A stretch of DNA of 64,000 bases from Bacteroidaceae bacterium (GCA_017619335.1 JAFZSP010000026.1:1-64000); one strand, 5' to 3'. Counted from the stretch's first letter, positions 43,077-52,368 are shown. The notes: a model not told the origin generated them from the letters alone. Numbers and translations: made by a program.

Positions 43077-44234
43077 ATGACTTACGAATTTCTTCAGCAC
43101 TACTGGTGCTTCGTTGTCTCACTGTTAGGCGCCATCCTCGTGTTCCTGCTCTTCGTGCAGGGTGCCAACTCCGTTGCCGGCAGTCTCGGCTATACAGAAG
43201 AAGGCCGACGCCTCATCTATAACTCCACAGGCCGCAAGTGGGAGTTCACCTTCACCACCCTCGTCACCTTCGGCGGCGCCTTCTTCGCTTCCTATCCGCT
43301 GTTCTACTCCACCAGCTTCGGAGGTGCCTACTGGCTCTGGATGCTCATCCTCTTCACCTTTGTTCTGCAGGCTGTGAGCTATGAGTTCCAAAACAAGCTC
43401 GGCAACTTCTTGGGCCCCAAGACCTTCCAGTTCTGCCTCACCCTCAACGGCATCCTCGGCCCGCTGCTTTTGGGAGGAGCCGTTGCCACCTTCTTTGAGG
43501 GCAGCAACTTCATAGTGGCAAAGACAAACCTCGTGGCTCAGGGTAATCCTGTGATTTCCTTCTGGGCCAACGCCTCCCACGGTCTTGATGCCCTGCTCAA
43601 TCCCTGGGTACTCGTCTTCGGCTTTGCCGTTTTCTTCCTGGCGCGTACTTTGGGCATCCTCTACGTGATGAATAATGTGGAAGACGAGGACATCCGCTCA
43701 CGGGGCAGCGTACGTCTCATCGGGGCTGCCGTGCCGTTCCTCATCCTCTTCGTGGCCTACCTGGTACACCTGCTACTGAAGGACGGTTATGCCTACGATC
43801 CCGCCACGGGCCTCATTTTCATGGAACCCTACAAGTACCTGCACAACCTGCTGGACATGTGGTATCTCACCGTAGTCTTATTAATAGGTGTCGTGCTCGT
43901 GCTGTACGGCATCGGCAAGGAAATCATAAATTGCAAATCGTCCAATTCTAAATGTGATGGCATCTGGTTCGCAGGCATCGGAACCGTGCTCACCGTCCTC
44001 GCCCTGCTGCTCTGTTCAGCCTGGAACAACACAGCCTACTACCCCTCCACGGCCGACCTGCAGAGCTCACTCACCATGCAGAACTCCTGCAGCAGCGAGT
44101 TCACCCTCCGAACGATGTTCTACGTCTCCCTCCTCGTACCCTTCGTACTGGCCTATATCGTCTATTGCTGGCGTGCCATTGACAAGAAGAAAATCACAAA
44201 AGAGGAACTTGCCGACAGCCATCACACCTATTGA
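43077..44234 (+). CDS. cydB: Cytochrome bd ubiquinol oxidase subunit II
   Basis: 385 residues with about eight to nine helices. CydB blocks include FVQGANSVAGSLG (Bacteroidota variant of the usual FDLGVG region), NSTGRKWEFTFTTLVTFGGA and YEFQNKLGN. It is the partner of CydA, starting 31 bases after it. A CydC/D exporter is not in the window. Confidence 0.93.
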   Translation: MTYEFLQHYWCFVVSLLGAILVFLLFVQGANSVAGSLGYTEEGRRLIYNSTGRKWEFTFTTLVTFGGAFFASYPLFYSTSFGGAYWLWMLILFTFVLQAVSYEFQNKLGNFLGPKTFQFCLTLNGILGPLLLGGAVATFFEGSNFIVAKTNLVAQGNPVISFWANASHGLDALLNPWVLVFGFAVFFLARTLGILYVMNNVEDEDIRSRGSVRLIGAAVPFLILFVAYLVHLLLKDGYAYDPATGLIFMEPYKYLHNLLDMWYLTVVLLIGVVLVLYGIGKEIINCKSSNSKCDGIWFAGIGTVLTVLALLLCSAWNNTAYYPSTADLQSSLTMQNSCSSEFTLRTMFYVSLLVPFVLAYIVYCWRAIDKKKITKEELADSHHTY

Positions 44235-44276
44235 AAGTGCCTTTTTCACCATTATTTGCTTCTTCTGGGAAATTTT

Positions 44277-44320
44277 CTCTAAACTCTAAACTCTAAACTC
44301 TAAACTTTTTTGTACCTTTG
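44277..44320 (+). promoter_or_regulatory. CTCTAAA repeat plus promoter for ychF
   Basis: Four CTCTAAA units (44277-44305) run directly into TTTTTTG and the -7 box TACCTTTG at 44313-44320. The repeat occupies the -33 position, as it does at dapB (34003). Confidence 0.7.
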
Positions 44321-44371
44321 CGCCCGCAAATTAACAAAAGTCGTAAACACATTAAGTAGAAAGATAAAAGC

Positions 44372-45475
44372 ATGGCATTGAAAGCAGGCATCGTCGGACT
44401 GCCCAACGTGGGCAAATCCACGCTCTTCAATTGTCTGTCGAGCGCTAAGGCGCAGGCAGCAAATTTCCCCTTTTGCACCATTGATGCACAGATGGGACAG
44501 ATTACGGTTCCGGACGAGCGACTGAACAAGTTGGCCGAACTGGTCCACCCGGGACGCATCGTCCCCGCCACCTGTGAGATTGTGGATATTGCCGGACTCG
44601 TCAAAGGCGCCTCCAAAGGCGAGGGCCTGGGCAATCAGTTCCTCGGCAACATCCGTGAGTGTGATGCCATTATCCATGTCCTCCGCTGCTTTGACGATGC
44701 CAACATCGTGCATGTGGATGGCAGTGTGGATCCTGTCCGTGACAAGGAAATCATCGATATGGAGCTGCAACTGAAGGATTTGGAAACGGTGGAAAGCCGC
44801 ATGCAGCGCGTGGAAAAGCAAGCCCGTGTGGGCGGCGACAAGCAGGCCAAGGTGGAGTTGGGCGTGCTGGAAGCCTACAAGGCAGCGCTCCTCGAAGGCC
44901 GCAGTGCCCGCACCGTGACCTTTGAGACAGAGGACGAGCTGGCCGCGGCCAAGAACCTCTTCCTGCTGACGACGAAGCCTGTGCTCTATGTCTGCAATGT
45001 GGATGATGCCGCTGCAGCCAATGGCAATGCCTACGTGGATGCCGTCCGCGAAGCCATCAAAGACGAGGAAGCTGCCCTACTCATCATCTCTGCCCAGACA
45101 GAAGCCGACATCGCAGAGCTGGAAAGCTACGAAGAGAAGCAGATGTTCCTGGAAGACATGGGCCTCAGCGAGAGCGGCTGTGACCGCCTCATCAAGGCCA
45201 TCTATACCCTGCTCGGCCTCCAGACATTCATCACGGCAGGACCCATGGAGGTGAAAGCCTGGACTTTCCGTCGCGGTTGGAAGGCTCCTCAGTGTGCAGG
45301 CGTCATTCACACCGACTTCGAAAAAGGATTCATCCGTGCAGAGGTCATCAAGTATGACGACTACATCCGTTACGGCTCCGAGGCTGCCGTGCGTGAGGCC
45401 GGCAAGATGGGTGTCGAGGGCAAGGACTACATCGTCCAAGACGGTGACATCATGCACTTTAGGTTCAATGTATAA
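44372..45475 (+). CDS. ychF: Ribosome-binding ATPase YchF (OLA1 family)
   Basis: 367 residues. P-loop GLPNVGKST at 9-17, the YchF-specific NFPFCTIDAQMGQITVPDER switch region, DIAGLVKGASKGEGLGNQFL, a coiled-coil middle and a C-terminal TGS domain ending KDYIVQDGDIMHFRFNV. YchF binds ATP rather than GTP and associates with ribosomes in stress control. It is a housekeeping gene with normal length. Confidence 0.95.
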   Translation: MALKAGIVGLPNVGKSTLFNCLSSAKAQAANFPFCTIDAQMGQITVPDERLNKLAELVHPGRIVPATCEIVDIAGLVKGASKGEGLGNQFLGNIRECDAIIHVLRCFDDANIVHVDGSVDPVRDKEIIDMELQLKDLETVESRMQRVEKQARVGGDKQAKVELGVLEAYKAALLEGRSARTVTFETEDELAAAKNLFLLTTKPVLYVCNVDDAAAANGNAYVDAVREAIKDEEAALLIISAQTEADIAELESYEEKQMFLEDMGLSESGCDRLIKAIYTLLGLQTFITAGPMEVKAWTFRRGWKAPQCAGVIHTDFEKGFIRAEVIKYDDYIRYGSEAAVREAGKMGVEGKDYIVQDGDIMHFRFNV

Positions 45476-45490
45476 ATCTGCACCCCAATT

Positions 45491-45525
45491 GGGAATTTTG
45501 AATTATGAATTTTGAATTATTATTC
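45491..45525. repeat. GAATTTTGAATTAT repeat spanning the lgt start
   Basis: GGAATTTTGAATTATGAATT then TTGAATTATTATTC: two copies, with the lgt ATG (45505) inside the second. The first residues MNFELLF are repeat-encoded. Confidence 0.75.
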
Positions 45526-46335
45526 ATACACTGGAACCCCGATGTGGTGGCCTTCACCATTGGTTCCTTTGGTGTGCGATGGTACTCGCTGTGCTGGTGC
45601 ATAGGTCTGCTGAGCGTCTTCCTTCTGGAACAGAAACTGTTCAAGGAGCAGCAGATTCCCGATTCCAAGTTTGATCCGCTGTTCATCTACTCCTTCCTGG
45701 GCATCCTCATCGGAGCCCGCCTGGGACACTGCATCTTCTATGAACCCGAGTACTTCCTGAGTTCTCCCACCCACATGCTGGAGATGATTATCCCGATGAA
45801 GCAGGCCGCCGACGGCTCCTGGCATTTCACGGGCTACACGGGGCTGGCCAGTCACGGAGGAACCATAGCGTTCATCATCGCACTCTGGCTCTACAGCCGC
45901 CGCACGAAAGTGCCGTTCCTGACGGTCCTGGACAACATCGCCATCGTCACACCCATCTGCGCCGCTGCCATCCGTCTGGGAAACCTGATGAACTCCGAGA
46001 TCATCGGCAAGCCCACAGATGTGCCCTGGGCCTTTATCTTTGAGCAAGTGGATCAGCTGCCGCGTCATCCGGGACAGCTTTATGAGGCCATTGCCTACTT
46101 CCTCTTCTTCTTCGTCGGCTGGGCATTCTATCGGGCCAAGCCCAAGCGGGTGGGCACAGGTTTCTTCTTCGGACTGTGCATCTTCCTCATCTTCACGTTC
46201 CGATTCTTTATTGAATATACCAAGGAGGTACAAGTCTCGTTTGAGAACGGCATGATGTTCAACATGGGACAACTGCTCAGTGTGCCCTTCATCCTCCTCG
46301 GCGCCTATTTCGTATGGAAAGGTTCTCGCAAGTAG
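45505..46335 (+). CDS. lgt: Prolipoprotein diacylglyceryl transferase
   Basis: 276 residues, seven membrane helices. Lgt motifs are IGARLGHCIFYEPEY, the HGG of SHGGTIAF, GNLMNSEIIGKPTDVPWAF and RHPGQLYEAI with the catalytic-type Arg and Glu. It attaches diacylglyceryl to the lipobox cysteine of lipoproteins, such as the CbiK- and BtuF-like proteins here. rpoN begins 22 bases before its stop. Confidence 0.94.
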   Translation: MNFELLFIHWNPDVVAFTIGSFGVRWYSLCWCIGLLSVFLLEQKLFKEQQIPDSKFDPLFIYSFLGILIGARLGHCIFYEPEYFLSSPTHMLEMIIPMKQAADGSWHFTGYTGLASHGGTIAFIIALWLYSRRTKVPFLTVLDNIAIVTPICAAAIRLGNLMNSEIIGKPTDVPWAFIFEQVDQLPRHPGQLYEAIAYFLFFFVGWAFYRAKPKRVGTGFFFGLCIFLIFTFRFFIEYTKEVQVSFENGMMFNMGQLLSVPFILLGAYFVWKGSRK

Positions 46336-47804
46336 GCGTTCAACAGCAGACACAGACCCAGCAGCTCTCGCCGCAGCAGTTGCTGGTGAGCAACCTCACG
46401 GAAATGCCCGTGGAGGCGCTGTATGAGCGGGTGGATCAGGAATTGAAGGAGAATGTCTCTTTAGAAAGAGACACCTCCGATTCCTCCGATTATTCCGATC
46501 CCTCCGATTATTCCGATCCTTCCGATTATTCCGATTCTTCCGATTCCTCCGATCCTTCCGAGTATTCCGATTCTTCCGATTATTCCGATCCTTCCGAGTA
46601 TTCTGATCCTTCCGAGTATTCTGATCCTTCCGAGTATTCTTCACGCTCCGCCAATGAGGCCATCACTCAAGAGACGCAGTCCTTCTATGACCAGTTGGAG
46701 GAACAGATCGGCTTCTTCCACCTGACAGAGCACGAGGAGGAAATCATCCGTTACCTCATCGGCTCACTGGATGACGACGGACTGTTGCGCATCTCCCTCA
46801 TCCAGATACAGGACGAGCTGGAAGTCTATCACAATATCCTGACTTCACCAGAGGAGTTGGAACACGTCCTGCATATCCTTCAGAATTTCGAGCCCGCAGG
46901 AGTCGGCGCCCGCTCTTTGCAGGAGTGCCTGTTGCTGCAAGTGGAACACGCCCATGATCGCCAGTCACCCATCAAGCAGAAGCTGGCCACCCTCCTGAGA
47001 AACCAGTATGACAATCTGATGCTCAAGCGCTGGGACCGCATCCAACGGGCCATGCACCTCAGTGACGGAGAAGTCAGCCGCCTCCAGCACGAGGTCCGAC
47101 GACTGAACCCTCGACCAGGCAGTTCCATCGGAGAGGCTATGGGCCGCAACCTCCAACAGATCACGCCGGACTTCATCATAGATAATGATGTCTATGGGCA
47201 CCTGACGCTCTCGCTGAACAACGGTCATCTGCCGTCACTGCGAGTCAGTGAAGATGACCTCCAGTTCCTGCATTCCTACGAGGGGCGGGACACCCGTCAG
47301 CTCTCACGCTCAGAACGTGACGGCCTTACCTACCTACGCGATCGTGTGGAGAAAGCACAAAGCTTCATCGAGGCTCTGCACCAACGGCAACTGACGCTCA
47401 CCAAGACCATGAGCGCCATCATGTCACTCCAGCGACCATATTTCGAGAGTGGAGACGAGACACTCCTGCGTCCCATGACACTCGAGGATGTGGCCCGTCG
47501 CACAGGACTGCACCTCTCCACCGTCTCCCGCGTCAGCAACAGCAAATGGGTGCAGACACCCTACGGCATCTTGCCACTCAAATGGTTCTTCACCTCTGCA
47601 GCACGGCTGGATGGAGACGATGTGAGCGTGCGATCAATCAAGGCGGCCTTGCAGGAAATCGTTGATGCCGAGGACAAGAACGCCCCGCTGGCCGACGAAG
47701 CCCTCGCCACAGCACTCCAGGCACGTGGTTACGATGTAGCACGCCGCACGGTGGCCAAGTATCGAGAACAACTCAACATTCCCATCGCCCGACTCCGCAA
47801 ATAA
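46314..47804 (+). CDS. rpoN: RNA polymerase sigma-54 factor with an S/D/Y repeat insert
   Basis: 496 residues. A Gln-rich region I (QQQTQTQQLSPQQLLVSNLT) is followed by a low-complexity S-D-Y/S-D-P insert at about 53-110. The core-binding region follows (FFHLTEHEEEIIRYLIGSLD), then the helix-turn-helix LEDVARRTGLHLSTVSRV and the RpoN box ARRTVAKYREQL near 476-487. Region II of sigma-54 is naturally acidic and variable; here it is a pure tandem repeat. It needs an AAA+ activator, none of which is in this window. It starts within lgt by 22 bases, so the two are likely coupled. Confidence 0.93.
   Translation: MERFSQVGVQQQTQTQQLSPQQLLVSNLTEMPVEALYERVDQELKENVSLERDTSDSSDYSDPSDYSDPSDYSDSSDSSDPSEYSDSSDYSDPSEYSDPSEYSDPSEYSSRSANEAITQETQSFYDQLEEQIGFFHLTEHEEEIIRYLIGSLDDDGLLRISLIQIQDELEVYHNILTSPEELEHVLHILQNFEPAGVGARSLQECLLLQVEHAHDRQSPIKQKLATLLRNQYDNLMLKRWDRIQRAMHLSDGEVSRLQHEVRRLNPRPGSSIGEAMGRNLQQITPDFIIDNDVYGHLTLSLNNGHLPSLRVSEDDLQFLHSYEGRDTRQLSRSERDGLTYLRDRVEKAQSFIEALHQRQLTLTKTMSAIMSLQRPYFESGDETLLRPMTLEDVARRTGLHLSTVSRVSNSKWVQTPYGILPLKWFFTSAARLDGDDVSVRSIKAALQEIVDAEDKNAPLADEALATALQARGYDVARRTVAKYREQLNIPIARLRK
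46476..46641. repeat. 9/18-bp coding tandem repeat in rpoN
   Basis: Runs of TCCGATNNN (TAT, CCT, TCT) giving (S-D-Y/P/S)n, turning into an 18-bp unit GATCCTTCCGAGTATTCT (DPSEYS) near the 3' end. All units are multiples of 3, so length changes would keep the frame. Confidence 0.92.
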
Positions 47805-47811
47805 ACGATAT

Positions 47812-47861
47812 TTATCCATTGTCCATTGTCCATTATCCATTATCCATTGTCCATTATCCAT
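47812..47861. repeat. TCCATTG/TCCATTA tandem repeat at the PAP2-like gene start
   Basis: Seven heptamers of the same family as 10566-10618. It supplies the only plausible start (TTG 47819 or a later one). Confidence 0.85.
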
Positions 47862-48475
47862 TGAATAAGCCTCTTCTCCTTGGCGCTCGCGCCTTCTCCA
47901 GCATCTTCAGGCCGCAGTTCTTTCCGCTCGTCGGATTCCTGGTGCTCTTCATCTGCACATACCTCAGCCTGCTGCCCCTTTACTTCAAGGCCACGATTCT
48001 GCTCTTCGTCGCCTTGGGGACGCTGGTGCTGCCACGCATGACCATCCGTGCCTGGCGCAAGATGAACGGCTTGAAACTGCACCATCTGCGCTTCCGGGAG
48101 AATCGTTATTTCCCTTACCTTATTAATATACTCTTCTACGCTTTCACCCTTTACCTCATCAGCCGCTTCCACCTGCCTCACTACATGGGTGGCATACTCG
48201 TGGCGGCACTGATGATTCAGATTTCCTGTGCCTTCGTGAATCTCTGGTGGAAAATTTCCACCCACTGCGCTGGTGCCGGAGGCGTCATCGGAGCTCTGGT
48301 GGCGTTCAGCTTCATCTTCTATTTCAACCCACTCTGGTGGCTCAGCCTGTGCATTTTCATTAGCGGTCTCGTGGGCAGTAGTCGTTTGCTGCTGCGCCAG
48401 CACGACCTCTGGCAAGTGATTGCGGGAACCCTTCTCGGCATCATCTGCGGCTTCACAGGCATCCTCCTATCATAA
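47819..48475 (+). CDS. PAP2-superfamily membrane protein
   Basis: Up to 218 residues with five or six membrane helices. PAP2-like motifs remain in the second half: [12 protein letters not shown] (K-x-S-x-H type) and [17 protein letters not shown] (S-R-x(5)-H type). It may dephosphorylate a lipid such as undecaprenyl pyrophosphate. No ATG precedes the conserved part; the first 15 residues ([14 protein letters not shown]) are encoded by the TCCATTG repeat from a TTG start, so the true start is uncertain. It lies 14 bases after rpoN. Confidence 0.7.
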   Translation: MSIVHYPLSIVHYPLNKPLLLGARAFSSIFRPQFFPLVGFLVLFICTYLSLLPLYFKATILLFVALGTLVLPRMTIRAWRKMNGLKLHHLRFRENRYFPYLINILFYAFTLYLISRFHLPHYMGGILVAALMIQISCAFVNLWWKISTHCAGAGGVIGALVAFSFIFYFNPLWWLSLCIFISGLVGSSRLLLRQHDLWQVIAGTLLGIICGFTGILLS

Positions 48476-48522
48476 TTCCCATTACTCCCATCAACTCCCA
48501 TAACTCCCATCAACTCCCATCA
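48476..48522. repeat. CTCCCATCAA tandem repeat before metK
   Basis: Five degenerate copies of (CA)ACTCCCAT, ending 3 bases before the metK ATG. Spacing is too tight for a Shine-Dalgarno element. Confidence 0.85.
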
Positions 48523-48525
48523 ACT

Positions 48526-49809
48526 ATGGCATACTTATTTACCTCAGAATCCGTCAGCGAAGGCCATCCCGATAAAGTGGCCGATCAAATCAGTGACGCC
48601 GTTTTGGATAACCTGCTGGCCTTTGACCCGCAGTCCAAGGTGGCCTGTGAGACACTCGTCACCACTGGACAGGTGGTGCTGGCAGGCGAGGTCAAGAGCG
48701 AGGCTTACGTGGACCTCCCTGAAATCGCACGTTCCACCATACGCCGCATTGGCTACACCAAAGGAGAATACATGTTCGAAGCCAACTCCTGCGGCGTCTT
48801 CTCCGCCATTCACGAACAGAGTCCCGACATCAATCGTGGCGTGGAACGTGAAGACCCGATGGCTCAGGGCGCCGGCGACCAAGGTATGATGTTTGGTTAC
48901 GCCACCAACGAGACGCCCAACTTCATGCCGTTGGCCCTGGAACTCTCCCACCGAATCCTCCGCACCTTGGCAGACATCCGTCGGGAAGGAATTGAAATGA
49001 CCTACCTCCGTCCCGATGCCAAAAGCCAGGTGACCATAGAATATGATGACAATGACCGTCCCGTGAGGGTGGATACCATCGTGGTTTCCACACAGCATGA
49101 CGAGTTCATCCTCCCCATGGATGGTGATCAAGACCGTGCAGACCGTGCCATGCTGGATCAGATACGCAGCGACGTTCGATGCATCCTGATGCCGCGCGTC
49201 ATTGAAGGTATCGAGAGCCCTGCCGTCCGAGCACTCTTTGACGACCACATTACCTATCATGTCAATCCCACGGGCAAGTTCGTCATTGGCGGCCCCCATG
49301 GCGACACCGGTCTGACGGGCCGCAAGATTATCGTGGATACCTATGGAGGGAAAGGTGCACACGGCGGAGGTGCCTTCTCTGGCAAAGATCCCTCCAAGGT
49401 GGATCGCTCCGCCGCCTACGCCGCACGCCACATCGCCAAGAATATGGTGGCAGCAGGCGTGGCAGACGAGATGCTGGTGCAGCTGTCCTATGCCATCGGT
49501 GTGGCAGAGCCTGTGAGCATCTATGTGAACACCTTCGGAAAGAGTCACGTCAGCGCTTCTGACGGAGAGATCGCCCGCACCATCGGACAGCTCTTTGACC
49601 TGCGTCCACGAGCCATCGAAGACCGTCTTCACCTGCGTGCTCCCATCTATGAAGAGACCGCGGCCTACGGGCACATGGGACGTGAGCCACAGCGCATCAC
49701 CAAGACTTTCCACAGTCATTACGGCAAGCCTGTGACCATCGAAGTGGAACTCTTCACATGGGAGAAGCTGGACTATGTCGATCGCATCCGCAAAGCCTTC
49801 AAACTCTAA
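48526..49809 (+). CDS. metK: S-adenosylmethionine synthase
   Basis: 427 residues. [20 protein letters not shown] (ATP/Mg site), [16 protein letters not shown] and [20 protein letters not shown] are all intact. It makes SAM from methionine and ATP; the corrin methyltransferases and the DNA methyltransferase in this window all use SAM. It is somewhat longer than E. coli MetK (384), as is usual in Bacteroidota. Confidence 0.96.
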   Translation: MAYLFTSESVSEGHPDKVADQISDAVLDNLLAFDPQSKVACETLVTTGQVVLAGEVKSEAYVDLPEIARSTIRRIGYTKGEYMFEANSCGVFSAIHEQSPDINRGVEREDPMAQGAGDQGMMFGYATNETPNFMPLALELSHRILRTLADIRREGIEMTYLRPDAKSQVTIEYDDNDRPVRVDTIVVSTQHDEFILPMDGDQDRADRAMLDQIRSDVRCILMPRVIEGIESPAVRALFDDHITYHVNPTGKFVIGGPHGDTGLTGRKIIVDTYGGKGAHGGGAFSGKDPSKVDRSAAYAARHIAKNMVAAGVADEMLVQLSYAIGVAEPVSIYVNTFGKSHVSASDGEIARTIGQLFDLRPRAIEDRLHLRAPIYEETAAYGHMGREPQRITKTFHSHYGKPVTIEVELFTWEKLDYVDRIRKAFKL

Positions 49810-49849
49810 ACTTGAAACTTGGAACCTGAAACTTGAAACTTGAAACTAA
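49810..49849. repeat. ACTTGAAACTTGAAAC tandem repeat
   Basis: Five copies of (C)TTGAAACT, the complement of the TTCAAGTTTC family seen at 2558 and 18335. It ends 4 bases before ATG 49854. Confidence 0.85.
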
Positions 49850-49853
49850 ACTC

Positions 49854-50429
49854 ATGCGCATCGCTGTCTATTGTGCTTCCAGCACCAAAATACATCCCGA
49901 CTTCTTCACAGCTGCCAGTGCCATCGGTGAAGGCCTGGCCCGCAGAGGTATCGGACTCATCAACGGAGCAGGCCACATGGGACTCATGGGCGCCTCGTCC
50001 AATGCCTGTCTGGCAGCAGGAGGAGAGGTGACGGGCGTGATTCCCACCTTCATGGTGGAGCAGAACTGGCACCACACGGGACTGACACACCTGATAGAGA
50101 CCAAGGACATGCATGAGCGCAAGGAGACGATTGCCCGCCTCTCGGATGGCTGCATCGCCCTGCCAGGCGGCTGCGGTACCCTGGAAGAACTGATGGAAGT
50201 CATCACCTGGAAACAGTTGGGACTGTACCTGAAACCAATCGTCATCCTGAACACGCGAGGCTATTATGACCCACTGCTCCAGCAACTCCAGCGCGGTATT
50301 GAAGAGCATTTCCTGGGAGAGCGTCATGCCGGTATCTGGCGAGTGGCAGAGACCCCCGAGGAAGCCATAGACCTGGTGCTTTCCACACCGCTCTGGGATG
50401 CCAGCGTCAGAAAATTCGCAGCCATTTAG
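49854..50429 (+). CDS. LOG-family protein (TIGR00730 Rossmann fold)
   Basis: 191 residues from ATG 49854, which starts the conserved RIAVYCASSTKIHPDFF. The signature PGGCGTLEELMEVITWKQLG is intact. LOG proteins are nucleotide 5'-monophosphate phosphoribohydrolases, known as cytokinin-activating enzymes in plants; in bacteria the role is nucleotide turnover of uncertain purpose. An upstream TTG start is rejected because it lies in the repeat. Confidence 0.88.
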   Translation: MRIAVYCASSTKIHPDFFTAASAIGEGLARRGIGLINGAGHMGLMGASSNACLAAGGEVTGVIPTFMVEQNWHHTGLTHLIETKDMHERKETIARLSDGCIALPGGCGTLEELMEVITWKQLGLYLKPIVILNTRGYYDPLLQQLQRGIEEHFLGERHAGIWRVAETPEEAIDLVLSTPLWDASVRKFAAI

Positions 50430-50430
50430 G

Positions 50431-51234
50431 ATGGACACCTTATTCTATAAGGACTTCTTTGCCCCCGACCCGCTGTTGAGGCAAGACAGCCTCCTCTTTC
50501 GTGACAGACGTGAAGAGGAGGCGCAAACGTCTCTGCCCGCAGCAGCGCCTCTGCCATCGACACTGCAGCGGAATGACACCGTGAACATCACCCTCATGAG
50601 TGCACTGCTGCTCCTCTTCGTGGTTCTCCACTTCAGCCAGAAGAACCTTCGACAGCGCTTCGCCAGCCTCTTCTTCCCCTCCAACCTTCACGGGCCTGCC
50701 ACAGAAGCAGAGACCATCGTCACCAGACGCATTCATTACTGCTTCATGCTCCTGACGGCACTCCTCTCAGCGCTTCTCTTCTATTCCTACGCCCAGACCC
50801 GCTGGAACCTGGAGCTCATCTCGCTGGCGCCGTCACACCTGCTGGGAATCTATACCATCGTCTGTCTGTTCTTTCTGCTGGCCAAACAAGCCCTCAACTA
50901 CCTTACCAATATCATCTTTTTCACACGCGAACAATGCCGCCTATGGAAGGAAAATCAGATGACACTGTTTGCCATCGAGAGTCTCTTACTCTTTCCTCTC
51001 ACTTTGGTGGATGTTTACTTTGATTTACCACTCATAAACATTGTTCAGGGGCTCGCACTTTTGTTACTTTTTGTCAAATCTGTTACTATTTTCAAGACCT
51101 ATTCCATCTTTTTCCGTCATTTTTATGGCGTTTTGCATCTTTTTGTGTACTTTTGCGCCCTCGAAGCCATACCACTTGTGGTTTGGTGGGTTACTTTAGT
51201 GACAATTTCGCAAGAATTGACAACCATTTTTTGA
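50431..51234 (+). CDS. DUF4271 membrane protein
   Basis: 267 residues, starting one base after the LOG-family stop. A polar N terminus of about 60 residues is followed by five or six hydrophobic helices (ISLALLLLFVVLHF-like near 60; LLGIYTIVCLFFLLAKQALN). The position just before hemD fits DUF4271, a Bacteroidota family of unknown function often linked to hemD. A TACTTTTG box near its 3' end (51146) might be a promoter for hemD. Confidence 0.75.
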   Translation: MDTLFYKDFFAPDPLLRQDSLLFRDRREEEAQTSLPAAAPLPSTLQRNDTVNITLMSALLLLFVVLHFSQKNLRQRFASLFFPSNLHGPATEAETIVTRRIHYCFMLLTALLSALLFYSYAQTRWNLELISLAPSHLLGIYTIVCLFFLLAKQALNYLTNIIFFTREQCRLWKENQMTLFAIESLLLFPLTLVDVYFDLPLINIVQGLALLLLFVKSVTIFKTYSIFFRHFYGVLHLFVYFCALEAIPLVVWWVTLVTISQELTTIF

Positions 51235-51241
51235 GCGTAAA

Positions 51242-51991
51242 ATGATTAAGAAGATACTGGTTTCACAGCCAAAGCCCTCTTCCGAGAAGTCACCGTACTT
51301 CGACATCGCCGCACGTCATGGCGTGGAGATTGTCTTCAGACCTTTTATCAAGATCGAAGGCGTCTCTGCCAAGGAATTCCGGGCACAAAAGATTTCACTC
51401 TCGGAGTTCACTGCCGTGATTTTTACATCTCGGCACGCCATTGACCATTTCTTCCAGCTGGCAAAAGAACTCAGGTTCAATGTGCCGGAAGATATGAAGT
51501 ACTTCTGCATCACGGAACAGGTGGCATTGTATATTCAGAAGTTTGTGCAGTATCGCAAGCGAAAAGTCTTCTATGGCAGCACAGGAAAGATCAACGACCT
51601 CCTGCCCATGATGACCAAACACAAGAATGAGCGCTACTTCGTTCCACTGAGCGATGTCCACAACGATGAAATCAAGAACCTGTTGGACGAGAAGAAGCTT
51701 CATCATGCCGAGGGTGTCATGTACCGCACTGTTCCCAATGACTTCCTGGGCGACGAACCCTTCGACTTTGACATGCTGGTGTTCTTCAGCCCCAGTGGCG
51801 TCCAGAGTTTGCTCAAGAACTTCCCCGACTTCAAGCAAGGCAAACTGGCCATCGCCTCCTTCGGACCCACCACAGCCAAAGCTGTCCGTGACGCCGGACT
51901 GCGCCTGGACCTGGAAGCACCCACGCCACAGTATCCCTCCATCACAGCTGCGCTCAACCACTTTATCGAGGAAGCTAATAAGAGCAAATAA
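51242..51991 (+). CDS. hemD: Uroporphyrinogen-III synthase
   Basis: 249 residues of the HemD fold, weakly conserved as usual. IKKILVSQPKPSSEKSPYFD at the N terminus, VIFTSRHAIDHFFQLAKEL, VLVFFSPSGVQSLLKNF-type segment and ASFGPTTAKAVRDAGL near the end. It makes uroporphyrinogen III, the branch point to haem, sirohaem and the corrin ring, so it feeds the cobalamin cluster metabolically. Its stop overlaps the rnpA start by one base. Confidence 0.88.
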   Translation: MIKKILVSQPKPSSEKSPYFDIAARHGVEIVFRPFIKIEGVSAKEFRAQKISLSEFTAVIFTSRHAIDHFFQLAKELRFNVPEDMKYFCITEQVALYIQKFVQYRKRKVFYGSTGKINDLLPMMTKHKNERYFVPLSDVHNDEIKNLLDEKKLHHAEGVMYRTVPNDFLGDEPFDFDMLVFFSPSGVQSLLKNFPDFKQGKLAIASFGPTTAKAVRDAGLRLDLEAPTPQYPSITAALNHFIEEANKSK

Positions 51992-52368
51992 TGTTCTCTT
52001 TCGATAAAAGCCAGCGTCTGTGCAGCCGCAAGGCTATTGAGGCTCTCTTCGCGAGCGGAAACCGAGCAATCTCGGCATTTCCGCTCCGCGTTATTTACAG
52101 GCCTGCCCACACACAGCAGGTGCTCTGTTCCGTCTCCAAACGTCACTTCCGTCACGCTGTAGATAGGAACCGTGCCAAACGACAGATGCGGGAAGCATGG
52201 CGACTGCATCACGGAATATTAGAGGATGCCGCCCTTCACATCGCCTTCATCTGGCTCTCCGACACACCCCAACCCTCCGAACTCGTACACAGAAAAATGA
52301 AGAACCTCCTCCATAGGATCACAGAGGACATAGAGGTAAATTCACAATTCATAATTCACAATTCATAA
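51991..52368 (+). CDS. rnpA: Ribonuclease P protein component
   Basis: 125 residues. RnpA core SFDKSQRLCSRKAIEALF and the RNR motif HAVDRNRAKRQMREAWR are clear. It binds the RNase P RNA and helps mature tRNA 5' ends. The last residues (NSQFIIHNS) are encoded by an AATTCACAATTCAT repeat, so the natural C terminus has been replaced or extended by the repeat. yidD follows, the usual gene order. Confidence 0.93.
   Translation: MFSFDKSQRLCSRKAIEALFASGNRAISAFPLRVIYRPAHTQQVLCSVSKRHFRHAVDRNRAKRQMREAWRLHHGILEDAALHIAFIWLSDTPQPSELVHRKMKNLLHRITEDIEVNSQFIIHNS

Noticed and set aside
46396..46644. Arg/Asn-rich antisense frame and CRISPR-like periodicity in rpoN
   Set aside because: The periodicity is a 9/18-bp coding tandem repeat without unique spacers, so it is not a CRISPR array; the antisense frame is its complement.
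48544..49719. 391-residue frame opposite metK
   Set aside because: Antisense shadow of a highly conserved gene.
51146..51153. TACTTTTG box inside the DUF4271 gene as a hemD promoter
   Set aside because: Good match to the -7 element, but no -33 partner and a leader of about 85 nt inside coding sequence; not strong enough to list as a feature.
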